NCBI RefSeq assembly: GCF_003351345.1
Contig: NZ_QQTO01000035.1
Span: 78,096-142,095 of the forward strand
Length of the DNA: 64,000 nucleotides
Reading direction: 5' to 3'
From: Allobosea caraganae
GTDB lineage: Bacteria; Pseudomonadota; Alphaproteobacteria; Rhizobiales; Beijerinckiaceae
Part shown: positions 36,601 through 46,111 of the stretch, in pieces
Position numbering within the stretch: position 1 is the first letter of the stretch
Layout: every line of letters begins with the position of its first letter
The notes under the pieces: model-generated
What the model was told of the DNA's origin: nothing
Seen by the model: only the letters and a program-made list of their open reading frames with translations
Databases searched by the model: none
Made by a program: the position numbers and the translations under genes

Positions 36601-37277
36601 CGGCTCTCGCTCAGGGCGGAGCGGGGCGTTGCTACGGTTTCAGCGTCGGTATCGAGGATACGTTGCCGTGTCCTGATGTCTGTAACGGCGGCGGCGAGGC
36701 TGTCGCGGCTGAGGGCCGGGCGCGAGGTGGCCGGAGCCGGCGCTGCTGCGCTCTGGGCCTCGGCATTCTTGCGCTCGATCTCGACGAGGCGCTCGCCCAT
36801 CGTCTTGATCGCGTCGGCGATGACGCTGGTGGCGCGCTCCTGGCGCTCGGCGATGGCGCGCTCGCCGCTGGCGAGCCTGTTCTCGGTCTTCTCGATCCAG
36901 CGCGCGATCGAATCGAGCGCGCCGGCGGTCTTGGCGCTCGACTCGCGCGTGATGCGCTCGGCTGCCGCCGCCTGGGCGAGCGCGGCGTCGATCTGGTCGC
37001 GCGAAAGTTCCGGCGCAGTCGGCTTTGCCGAGGCGCTGGCGGCCTGTTGCGAGGTCTCCATTTGCCCCGACGAGAGCCGGGCGAGGCGCTCGGAAAGGGC
37101 GGCGATATCGAGCTGTTCCGGTGGCTGGGACATGGGCTCGGCCTCCTCGGCTTCGTCGCGGATCTTGTGGTCGAGCCATTCGCCAAGCGTCATGCCGGCC
37201 CGGCGCGCCGCGGCCTTCGCAGCATCGCGCGTGCGCGGGTCGACGCCCTTGACGCTCCAGGGCAAGCTATTGGCCAT
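33678..37277 (-). CDS. PodJ-like polar localisation protein with Sel1 repeats
   Basis: A 1199-residue protein. The N-terminus (SLPWSVKGVDPRTRDAAKAA) is conserved in Rhizobiales PodJ-like factors, which organise the old or new cell pole. Residues about 60-700 are Ala/Glu/Arg-rich with long heptad coiled coils (for example RIAALRQDLQALSARID, RQVEALAGKVDAL). A proline-rich part, a basic stretch, and one membrane segment (ILLGLAAIVLAMGTAHVVTGA, about residue 835) lead to a periplasmic Pro/Ala linker and four Sel1-type repeats (ALRLFERAAVAGLTPAQFRL, ALARVWYGRAAERGNAKAMH, AMATEWFRRAAELGVRDSQ). There is no obvious peptidoglycan-binding domain after the repeats, unlike Caulobacter PodJ. The upstream region has a CtrA-like box. 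Confidence 0.88.
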   Translation of the reverse strand: MANSLPWSVKGVDPRTRDAAKAAARRAGMTLGEWLDHKIRDEAEEAEPMSQPPEQLDIAALSERLARLSSGQMETSQQAASASAKPTAPELSRDQIDAALAQAAAAERITRESSAKTAGALDSIARWIEKTENRLASGERAIAERQERATSVIADAIKTMGERLVEIERKNAEAQSAAAPAPATSRPALSRDSLAAAVTDIRTRQRILDTDAETVATPRSALSESRIAALRQDLQALSARIDPANEPAPREPAAHERPRAPLAPRESSTRGLESMIADLGAKLDRLDQRDRIDPILKPLARIESEVARLSQDRSNEGYARFELEVAHLAAKVDALATRGGDRTMLAPVLRDISDIREMLASSGGSDSRLGELSQQVSTLAAEVGRLRETQTDGRELRSLSLAIEDVRDAILSDRSQDRFADPAPLMSLSRQVEALAGKVDALPAMRPEVINAQAEQLFARLSEIDASGRPASDELARRIESLVIKLEDVADREPTQLADRIDALQHRIDTLAEHGPTAVTKQIEALAGRIESLAASSNLTQLVNEGGSIQVARVDLSPVEDMLRGLAEKIDEAGRPGAESDSFDALEQQIAGLASRLDEAAATRSAETGIERTLQDLVRHLQTMREDTAAAAERAARAAMADMAGKAPQPGNGNFAELSSLLSGLRETHASSGRETQDAIGAVHRTLETIISRLASLEAELGAERQSSPRPAMPARPAAPPAHSPAMPAAKGLDPQASMSAVLEDRFGARLEQAPPTAPAALDLPLEPGSGRPRADAATATAGQDAQSVRQNLIAAARRSAKAATEAAAAAPAAPTETTKGGASGGRLKEIMEKRRRPILLGLAAIVLAMGTAHVVTGALQGDKAKPANGEAVQSPIASSAPTQAAPAQSAPAQAAPDAPVPGSPAKPAKEQSSMLSPAETGPASVLAPPAVAAEAKPDITTGSTGTTPATIAALPPVSAPEPIQSVTGLGDLPNTIGTAGLRKAALAGDARAVYELATKAADGSSATRDPKLALRLFERAAVAGLTPAQFRLANMFEKGIGTTRDLALARVWYGRAAERGNAKAMHNLAVLYAEGVNGKPDYAMATEWFRRAAELGVRDSQYNLAILLGRGLGAPADLGQSYLWFAVSAAQGDEDAGRKRDEVAGRLGAAELAVVKAAADAWKAKPLDPAANEVAAPAKGWDDSPTAALKKPAKPARS

Positions 37278-37425
37278 GTCTCGCTCGCTCGCCTACGGGG
37301 GCCGTTCCAGCCGGGACGCGCGGGCCCCTTCGCCGCAGCCTCCCATTGCGAATCGGGCGATCGTGAAGATTCGGTTTCTGCCGACGATCACGCCGCTTCG
37401 CGGGATCGACTTTTGGCAGTCACGG

Positions 37426-37440
37426 TAAATAGATGGTTAA
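37426..37440 (-). promoter_or_regulatory. Candidate CtrA-binding site upstream of the PodJ-like gene
   Basis: On the minus strand the bases read TTAACCATCTATTTA, that is TTAA-N7-TTTA, one base from the CtrA consensus TTAA-N7-TTAA and containing the half-site TTAACCAT. It lies about 150 bases before the PodJ-like start. A GATTC (GANTC, CcrM) site lies near 37368. Assignment is by pattern only. Confidence 0.4.
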
Positions 37441-37479
37441 AATCGGACAGGGAGCGGTTAATTTTCTACAAATTTACCC

Positions 37480-37492
37480 TGGGACAGTCCCA
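37480..37492 (+). promoter_or_regulatory. Palindrome between the PodJ-like and merR genes
   Basis: TGGGACAGTCCCA is a perfect 13-base palindrome about 150 bases before the merR start. It could be an operator for MerR autoregulation or a small hairpin. The 363-base gap 37278-37640 otherwise holds only the two divergent promoter regions and no gene. Confidence 0.35.
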
Positions 37493-37640
37493 GTTCCGCC
37501 GTTTCGTAACGGTAACTTACCTCCCCGGAGCGTCAAGTTCCCTAACGTTGAAGTGCCGTGGGGTCTCGATCTCCCAACGGAAATGCGCCTCCCGCCTCAA
37601 GGCCCCGGTGACCCACCGCACTCAACCATCAAGGAACGCC

Positions 37641-38114
37641 ATGTCACGCCACAGCAGCCTCGCTATGGCGACCGCTTCTTCCCCCGACGGTCGCTCTCTC
37701 GCCTCTGCTTCTGCCTCGATCCCTTCCGAGCCGGCTAGCGGATTCACCATCAGCGATCTCGCTCGTGATTTCGGAGTGACCCTACGCACGTTGCGTTTCT
37801 ACGAGTCGCGTGGCCTCCTCTCCCCCGCTCGGTCGGGCATGACGCGCATCTATTCCGGCCGTGATCGCGCCCGCCTCGCGCTCATCCTCAAGGGCAAGCA
37901 GCTCGGCTTCACGCTCGTGGAGATTCGCGCCATGCTCTCCAACGAGGAGCGCAAGCACGGCGCCGACGGCGAAGCCTCCGCCTCGGTCGGCGGATTGCAA
38001 CTGACCCGCAACCAGATCTCCGAACAGCTCGAGCTGCTGCGCAGCCAGCACAGCGAAATCGAAAGCGCGATCGCCGAACTCGAGGCGACGCTCTCCAAGC
38101 TCGGCAGAAGCTGA
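37641..38114 (+). CDS. MerR-family transcriptional regulator
   Basis: A 157-residue DNA-binding regulator. The winged helix-turn-helix starts at FTISDLARDFGVTLRTLRFYESRGLL (about residues 34-60), followed by the wing SGMTRIYSGRDRARLALILKGKQLGFTL and a C-terminal dimerisation coiled coil (QISEQLELLRSQHSEIESAI). No conserved metal cysteines are present, so it is not a metal sensor. AAGGA precedes the ATG 37641; the reading frame is open far upstream across the PodJ-like gene, but that part is antisense noise. MerR proteins of this kind sit beside fatty-acid or branched-chain acyl-CoA degradation genes in alphaproteobacteria, which fits the operon downstream. It ends at a clear terminator. Confidence 0.9.
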   Translation: MSRHSSLAMATASSPDGRSLASASASIPSEPASGFTISDLARDFGVTLRTLRFYESRGLLSPARSGMTRIYSGRDRARLALILKGKQLGFTLVEIRAMLSNEERKHGADGEASASVGGLQLTRNQISEQLELLRSQHSEIESAIAELEATLSKLGRS

Positions 38115-38149
38115 GTCGCTACAGGTAACATCCTGTGACAACCATACTG

Positions 38150-38176
38150 GCCCCGGACCCGCGTCCGGGGCTTTTT
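38150..38176 (+). terminator. Intrinsic terminator of merR
   Basis: A nine-base-pair stem GCCCCGGAC / GTCCGGGGC with a CCGC loop is followed by TTTTT, 35 bases after the merR stop. This is the clearest rho-independent terminator in the window and separates merR from the acyl-CoA dehydrogenase operon. Confidence 0.9.
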
Positions 38177-38189
38177 GCTGCCTGACTTC

Positions 38190-38290
38190 AGAGCATCGGA
38201 CCGAAAAGTGGAATCCGGTTTCGGAAAAATCCGATGCGGTAACAAAGGCTAGATCGCCATGTTGCGCCCGACAGGATGCGCGGCGATCTG
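38190..38290 (+). repeat. Composite hairpin repeat, family A (GCATCGG clamp) copy 2
   Basis: Same two-module build as 8443-8550: GCATCGGA / TCCGATGC arms with the CCGAAAAGTGG..CCGG core, then GATCGCC..GGCGATC arms with a GCGC-rich inner hairpin. It lies between the merR terminator and the acyl-CoA dehydrogenase promoter. A further hairpin, GCCGGCC / GGCCGGC with a ten-base loop, follows at 38327-38350. The 324-base gap 38115-38438 holds no gene. Confidence 0.8.
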
Positions 38291-38352
38291 GCCCCGCCGC
38301 TGCGACAGGCTGCGGCAACAAAAACGGCCGGCCCCCTTCCAAAGGCCGGCGC

Positions 38353-38374
38353 GATAGTTTATATATGAACTATC
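38353..38374 (+). promoter_or_regulatory. Candidate operator of the beta-oxidation operon
   Basis: GATAGTT-TATATATG-AACTATC: two perfect seven-base arms with an AT-rich eight-base spacer, 65 bases before the acyl-CoA dehydrogenase start. The size and symmetry suit a TetR/FadR- or MerR-type dimer, and TATATA could be part of the -10 region. The upstream merR gene is a candidate for its product to bind here. Confidence 0.55.
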
Positions 38375-38438
38375 TTGAAGTGCGGCCGCCACGATGAGCC
38401 GGCAGAGTGCTTCGCGCTTATGCGAGGGAGGAGATAAA

Positions 38439-40235
<1,797 letters not shown>

Positions 40236-40239
40236 TCGC

Positions 40240-40327
40240 CGTCATTGCGAGGAGCGAAGCGACGAAGCAACCCAGGGGCCGTAGAGCTCTACGAGTCTGG
40301 ATTGCTTCGCTTCGCTCGCAATGACGG
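40240..40327 (+). repeat. Inverted-repeat element, family F, inside the beta-oxidation operon
   Basis: Arms CCGTCATTGCGAGGAGCGAA and TTCGCTTCGCTCGCAATGAC pair imperfectly around a short middle containing AGAGCTCT. GCGAAGC, known to form an exceptionally stable DNA mini-hairpin, occurs in both arms. It fills the gap between the acyl-CoA dehydrogenase and thiolase genes and may modulate read-through. Confidence 0.85.
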
Positions 40328-40364
40328 GTAACGTCGCAACAAAAGACGACATGGGAGGCCTTAA

Positions 40365-41573
<1,209 letters not shown>

Positions 41574-41594
41574 TCGGCGAAGGGGAGAGAAACA

Positions 41595-43796
41595 ATGAAC
41601 CTCACCAATTTCCGCTTCGAGACCGATTCCGACGGCATCGCCACCGCGACCTGGGACATGCCGGGACGCTCGATGAACGTCATCACGCCCGAGCTGATGG
41701 CCGAGATCGACCAGATCATCGACAAGGTCGCCTCCGACGAAGCCATCAAGGGCTGCGTCATCACCTCCGGCAAGGAGGCCTTCTCCGGCGGCGCCGACCT
41801 CACCATGCTGCAGAGCCTGCGCGACCTCTATCTCGGCCTCGTCAAGGACAAGGGCGAGGAGGTCGCGATGCAGACCTTCTTCGACGAGAGCCGCAAGCTC
41901 TCGCTGCTCTACCGCAAGCTCGAGACCTGCGGGAAGCCGTTCGCCGCGGCGATCCACGGCGTCTGCCTCGGCGGCGCCTTCGAGCTCGCGCTCGCCTGCC
42001 AGTACCGCGTCGTCTCCGACGATGCCTCGACCCGCGTCGGCCTGCCCGAGGTCAAGGTCGGGCTCTTCCCCGGCGCGGGCGGCACCCAGCGCGTCTCGCG
42101 CCTGATGCAGACCGGCGACGCGCTGCAGATGATGTTCAAGGGCGAGCAGATCAAAGCCCTGCCGGCCCGCAACATGGGCCTCGTCCACGCCGCCGTGCCG
42201 CGCGACCAGCTCGTGCAGAACGCCAAGGATTGGCTCAAGGCCAATCCGCAGGCCAAGGCGCCCTGGGACGATCCGAAGTTCAAGCTGCCCTCGAACAAGG
42301 TCTATTCGCCGGCCGGCATGCAGATCTGGCCGCCGGCCAACGCGATCTACCGCCGCGAGACCAACGACAACTACCCGGCCGCCCGCGCCATCCTGAGTGC
42401 GGTCTATGAAGGCCTGCAGATGCCGATGGATATCGGCCTGCGCATCGAGAGCCGCTATTTCGCGAAGATCCTGCGCTCGAAGGAGGCGGCGTCGATGATC
42501 CGCTCGCTCTTCGTCTCGATGCAGGACCTCAACAAGGGCGCCCGGCGCCCGGCCGACGTGCCGCCGAGCAAGCTCAAGAAGGTCGGCGTGGTCGGCGCCG
42601 GCTTCATGGGCGCCGGCATCGCCTATGTCACCGCCAATGCCGGCCTCGAAGTCGTGCTGATCGACCGCGACATCGAGGCGGCCGAGAAGGGCAAGGCCTA
42701 TTCGCACAAGCTGGTCTCCGACCAGATCATGAAGGGCCGCGCCAAGACCGCCGACCGCGACGCGCTGCTCGGCCGCATCAAGGCTAGTGCTGACTATGCC
42801 GACCTCAAGACCTGCGACCTGATCGTCGAGGCCGTGTTCGAGGACCCCAAGGTCAAGGCCGAGGTCATCGCCAAGGTCGAGGCCGTGGTCGGCCCCAAGA
42901 CGATCTTCGGCTCCAACACCTCGACCCTGCCGATCACCGGCCTCGCCGAGCACTCGCAGCGGCCGAAGAACTTCATCGGCGTGCATTTCTTCTCGCCGGT
43001 CGAGAAGATGCTGCTGGTCGAGATCATCATGGCCAAGAAGACCGGCAAGAAGGCGCTCGCCATGGCGCTCGACTTCGTCCGCGCCATCAGGAAGACGCCG
43101 ATCGTCGTCAACGACACTCGCGGCTTCTACGCCAACCGCTGCGTCGGCAACTACATCCGCGAGGGCCATCTCATGCTGATGGAAGGCGTGCCGCCGGCGA
43201 TGATCGAGGCCGCCGGCAAGCAAGCCGGCATGCCGGTCGGCCCGCTCTCGCTCAATGACGAGGTCGCGGTCGACCTCGCCTACAAGGTGCTGAAGGCGAC
43301 TAAGGTCCAACTCGGCGACGGCGCCGTCGATCCGGCGCAGGAGACGTTGCTCAACGAAATGGTCGAGAAGCACGGGCGGCTGGGCCGCAAGAACAAGAAG
43401 GGCTTCTACGACTATCCGGAGGCCGGTCCGAAGCGGCTCTGGCCCGGCCTGGCCGAGCTGACGAAGAACCGCATCGACCCCGACCAGGTCGACATGGAGG
43501 AGCTGAAGCGCCGCCTCCTGGTCACGCAGGCGCTCGAAGCCGCCCGCACCTACGAGGAGGGCGTCGTCACCGATCCGCGCGAGGCCGATGTCGGCTCGAT
43601 CATCGGCTTCGGCTTCGCGCCCTATTCGGGCGGCACGCTGAGCTATATCGACAACATGGGCGCAGCCGCGTTCGTGAAGCTCTGCGAGGCATTGGCCAAG
43701 AAGCACGGCGAGCGCTTCAAGCCCAACCGCATGCTCAAGCGCATGGCGAAGACGGGTGAGGGCTTCTACGGCGCGGCGGAAAAGAAGGCGGCGTGA
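41595..43796 (+). CDS. fadB: Multifunctional enoyl-CoA hydratase / 3-hydroxyacyl-CoA dehydrogenase
   Basis: A 733-residue FadB/FadJ-type protein. The N-terminal crotonase domain (residues about 1-300) has SGKEAFSGGADLTML and HGVCLGGAFELALACQYR with the hydratase glutamates in LPEVKVGLFPGAGGTQR. The dehydrogenase part starts at KKVGVVGAGFMGAGIAYVTA (NAD-binding, about residue 330), with the catalytic GVHFFSPVEKM and the C-terminal domain NDEVAVDLAYKVLKATK. A purine-rich GGGGAGAG stretch precedes the ATG. It performs the two middle steps of beta-oxidation between the acyl-CoA dehydrogenase and thiolase of the same operon. A family B repeat follows. Confidence 0.96.
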   Translation: MNLTNFRFETDSDGIATATWDMPGRSMNVITPELMAEIDQIIDKVASDEAIKGCVITSGKEAFSGGADLTMLQSLRDLYLGLVKDKGEEVAMQTFFDESRKLSLLYRKLETCGKPFAAAIHGVCLGGAFELALACQYRVVSDDASTRVGLPEVKVGLFPGAGGTQRVSRLMQTGDALQMMFKGEQIKALPARNMGLVHAAVPRDQLVQNAKDWLKANPQAKAPWDDPKFKLPSNKVYSPAGMQIWPPANAIYRRETNDNYPAARAILSAVYEGLQMPMDIGLRIESRYFAKILRSKEAASMIRSLFVSMQDLNKGARRPADVPPSKLKKVGVVGAGFMGAGIAYVTANAGLEVVLIDRDIEAAEKGKAYSHKLVSDQIMKGRAKTADRDALLGRIKASADYADLKTCDLIVEAVFEDPKVKAEVIAKVEAVVGPKTIFGSNTSTLPITGLAEHSQRPKNFIGVHFFSPVEKMLLVEIIMAKKTGKKALAMALDFVRAIRKTPIVVNDTRGFYANRCVGNYIREGHLMLMEGVPPAMIEAAGKQAGMPVGPLSLNDEVAVDLAYKVLKATKVQLGDGAVDPAQETLLNEMVEKHGRLGRKNKKGFYDYPEAGPKRLWPGLAELTKNRIDPDQVDMEELKRRLLVTQALEAARTYEEGVVTDPREADVGSIIGFGFAPYSGGTLSYIDNMGAAAFVKLCEALAKKHGERFKPNRMLKRMAKTGEGFYGAAEKKAA

Positions 43797-43798
43797 AT

Positions 43799-43949
43799 CC
43801 TTCTCCCCTTGGGGGAGAAGGTGGGCCGGCGAAGCCGGGTCGGATGAGGGAAGGGTCGCGATAGCGGCCCTTTTCTTGTTTTGCAGGACGAGACTTCCCT
43901 CATCCGTCTCGGCTGCGCCGAGCCACCTTCTCCCCCGAGGGGAGAAGGA
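43799..43949 (+). repeat. Inverted-repeat element, family B copy 4
   Basis: Outer arms CTTCTCCCCTTGGGGGAGAA and the inverted partner, left mini-hairpin CCGGC-GAA-GCCGG, right mini-hairpin CTCGGC-GCA-GCCGAG in minus sense, GGATGAGGG / CCCTCATCC boxes. It lies directly between fadB and the toxin-antitoxin operon. Confidence 0.88.
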
Positions 43950-43975
43950 AAATCTGGCGCCATTGTCCAAAATCC

Positions 43976-43981
43976 TGTACA
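43976..43981 (+). promoter_or_regulatory. Candidate YefM operator core
   Basis: TGTACA, the hexamer core of known YefM-YoeB operators, lies ten bases before the antitoxin ATG. It is part of a looser symmetry TTGT..ACAA spanning 43963-43982. A six-base match can be chance, but its position immediately upstream of a yefM gene supports it. Confidence 0.5.
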
Positions 43982-43990
43982 ACTCTTCCC

Positions 43991-44290
43991 ATGAAAGTCG
44001 TGACCTATTCCCACCTCCGGCAGAACCTCGCCAAGATCATGGATCAGGCGGCGGACGATCATGACCCGGTCATCGTCACCCGCGCCAACGGCAAGACCGC
44101 GGTGCTGCTCTCGCTCGAGGATTTCGGCTCCTACGAGGAGACGCGATACCTGAACGCCAGCCCGGCCAATGCGAAGGCGCTTAACGAGGCGATTGCCGAA
44201 CTTGAGCGCGGTGAGGGTATCCAAGTCGAGTTCGACGAAGAGGCTGGTGTCTTCCGCCCGATCAAGACGGACAAGCAGGCTGCGGAATAA
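43991..44290 (+). CDS. yefM: Antitoxin of the YefM/Phd family
   Basis: A 99-residue antitoxin. The N-terminal DNA-binding and dimer part (VVTYSHLRQNLAKIMDQAADD) and the conserved VIVTRANGKTAVLLSLEDFGSYEET are typical of YefM. The C-terminal half (ASPANAKALNEAIAELERGEG) is acidic and would wrap the toxin. It is followed after five bases by yoeB. The antitoxin probably represses its own operon, in line with the TGTACA upstream. Confidence 0.95.
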   Translation: MKVVTYSHLRQNLAKIMDQAADDHDPVIVTRANGKTAVLLSLEDFGSYEETRYLNASPANAKALNEAIAELERGEGIQVEFDEEAGVFRPIKTDKQAAE

Positions 44291-44295
44291 CGTCA

Positions 44296-44556
44296 GTGGC
44301 GCTGGATGTGACTTTCAGCAGTCGCGGTTGGGCCCAATACCAGGAATGGCAAACCGCCGATCGAAAGATCGTCGGCAAGCTGAATCGGTTGATCAATGAA
44401 ACCGCCCGCACGCCGTTTACCGGTCGCGGCAAACCCGAACCGCTTAAGCACGAGTTCGCCGGCTGGTGGTCGCGCCGCATCACCGACGAGCACAGGCTGA
44501 TCTATCGCGTGATAGAGAACCGGCTCGAAATCGCGCAGTGCCGCTATCACTACTGA
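44296..44556 (+). CDS. yoeB: Ribosome-dependent mRNA endonuclease toxin YoeB
   Basis: An 86-residue RelE-fold toxin of the Txe/YoeB family, which cleaves mRNA in the ribosomal A site. The catalytic residues are present at the positions of the family: Glu48 in GRGKPEPLKHEF, Arg67 in DEHRLIYRV, and His85-Tyr86 at the very C-terminus (CRYHY). The GGWWSR-like FAGWWSRRI segment is conserved too. The start is GTG 44296, just after the yefM stop, so translation is coupled and toxin output is likely limited. The toxin looks intact. Confidence 0.95.
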   Translation: MALDVTFSSRGWAQYQEWQTADRKIVGKLNRLINETARTPFTGRGKPEPLKHEFAGWWSRRITDEHRLIYRVIENRLEIAQCRYHY

Positions 44557-44564
44557 CCGGCGGA

Positions 44565-45905
44565 TTACCCCGCCACCGCCCGGATCACCCGCCGCAGCTT
44601 CCCGATCAGCTCCTCGACCTGACTCTCCGTGATGATCAGCGGCGGCGAGAAGGCGATCGTATCGCCGGCGGTGCGGATCATCAGGCCTTCCTCGTGGAAG
44701 CCGCGCTCGATCGCCTCGTAGCCGCGCTTGCCTACGCCCTCCGCGCGCGGCGCCAGATCGACCGCGCCGACCATGCCGACCGTGCGGATGTCGACCACGT
44801 TCGGCTCGCCCTTCAGGCTCATCACCGCATCGGCCCACATCGGCTCCATCGCCAGGGCGCGCTCGAACAGGCCCTCCTCGCGATAGAGGTCGAGCGTCGC
44901 CAGCGAGGCCGCGGCCGCCAGCGGGTGGCCGGAATAGGTGTAGCCGTGGAACAGCTCGATGACGTTGTCCGGCCCGCCCATGAAGGCGTCGTAGATGTGC
45001 TTGCGCACCAGCACGCCGCCCATCGGCACCGTGCCCGAGGTCACGCCCTTGGCGAAGGTGATCATGTCGGGGATGACGCCGTAGCGCTCGGCTGCGAAGG
45101 CGTAGCCGAGCCGGCCGAAGCCGGTGATGACCTCGTCGAAGATCAAGAGGATGCCGTGCTTGTCGCAGAGCTCGCGCAGGCGCTTGAGATAGCCTTTCGG
45201 CGGCGGCAGCGCCCCGGTCGAGCCCGCCATCGGCTCGACGATCACGGCGGCGATGGTCGAGGCGTCGTGTAGCGTGACGACGCGCTCCAGGTCATCGGCG
45301 AAATGCGCGCCGTAATCCGGCTCGCCCTTGCTGAAGGCCTGCTTCTCGCGGTCATAGGTATGGGAGATGTGGTCGGTACCGGTCAGAAGCCCGCCGAAGA
45401 ACTTGCGGTTATTGACCATGCCGCCGACCGAGATGCCGCCGAAGCCGACGCCATGGTAGCCGCGCTCGCGGCCGATCAGCCTTGTCTTGGCGCCCTTGCC
45501 CGAGATGTTCCAGTAGGCGAGCGCGATCTTCAGCGCCGTGTCGGCGGCTTCCGAGCCGGAGCCGGCGAAGAAGACGTGGTCGAGATCGCCCGGCGCCAGT
45601 GCCGCGATCCGCGCCGCCGCGGCGAACACTTTGGGGTGGCCGTATTGGAAGGAGGGGGCGTAGTCGAGCTCGCGCGCCTGCGCCTGGATCGCCTGGATGA
45701 TCGGCTCGCGGGCATGGCCGGCATTGCAGCACCAGAGCCCGGCCGTGCCGTCCATCACCGGCTTGCCCTCGGGCGTGTAGTAGAACATGCCCTCGGCGCG
45801 GGCGACCATGCGCGGGTTCTGCTTGAAGGACCGGTTCGCGGTGAACGGCATCCAGTAGGCTTCGAGATCGTTCGGAGTGCCGATCGGTCGCGGGGCAGAT
45901 GTCAT
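44565..45905 (-). CDS. Class III aminotransferase, omega-amino acid:pyruvate type
   Basis: PLP enzyme of 446 residues. The N-terminal EAYWMPFTANRSFKQNPRM and GLWCCNAGHAREPI are typical of beta-alanine/omega-amino acid:pyruvate transaminases. The PLP region shows FFAGSGSEAADTALKIA, the aspartate in LLIFDEVITGFGRLG, and the Schiff-base lysine in ITFAKGVTSGTVPMGG near residue 285. Start ATG 45905 gives the family N-terminus; the ATG 33 bases upstream is less likely. Convergent with the yoeB gene, only eight bases from its end. Substrates could be beta-alanine, putrescine or taurine-like amines. Confidence 0.94.
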   Translation of the reverse strand: MTSAPRPIGTPNDLEAYWMPFTANRSFKQNPRMVARAEGMFYYTPEGKPVMDGTAGLWCCNAGHAREPIIQAIQAQARELDYAPSFQYGHPKVFAAAARIAALAPGDLDHVFFAGSGSEAADTALKIALAYWNISGKGAKTRLIGRERGYHGVGFGGISVGGMVNNRKFFGGLLTGTDHISHTYDREKQAFSKGEPDYGAHFADDLERVVTLHDASTIAAVIVEPMAGSTGALPPPKGYLKRLRELCDKHGILLIFDEVITGFGRLGYAFAAERYGVIPDMITFAKGVTSGTVPMGGVLVRKHIYDAFMGGPDNVIELFHGYTYSGHPLAAAASLATLDLYREEGLFERALAMEPMWADAVMSLKGEPNVVDIRTVGMVGAVDLAPRAEGVGKRGYEAIERGFHEEGLMIRTAGDTIAFSPPLIITESQVEELIGKLRRVIRAVAG

Positions 45906-46111
45906 TGCGCAGGTCCTGTTCGCTGAGGTGCGGCTCACCCTAACAGCCCGGAGCCGGCTGTAAATCGCGGCCCGGGCGGGGCACCACTATGCGCTGCGGC
46001 CGGTCGGTGCCGGCACCGTCTTGGTCCACCGCTTTCTTCGATCCGCCGCGGGCGCGCCGATTTCCGGCCCTCGCATGCGTGCCGGCTGCGGGATAGTGTT
46101 GACGCAACGTA

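Noticed and set aside
33594..37640. Plus-strand open frame of 1506 codons running into merR
   Set aside because: It is antisense to the PodJ-like gene, Arg/Gly/Ala-rich with no domain, and only the last 157 codons (from ATG 37641) show a real protein.
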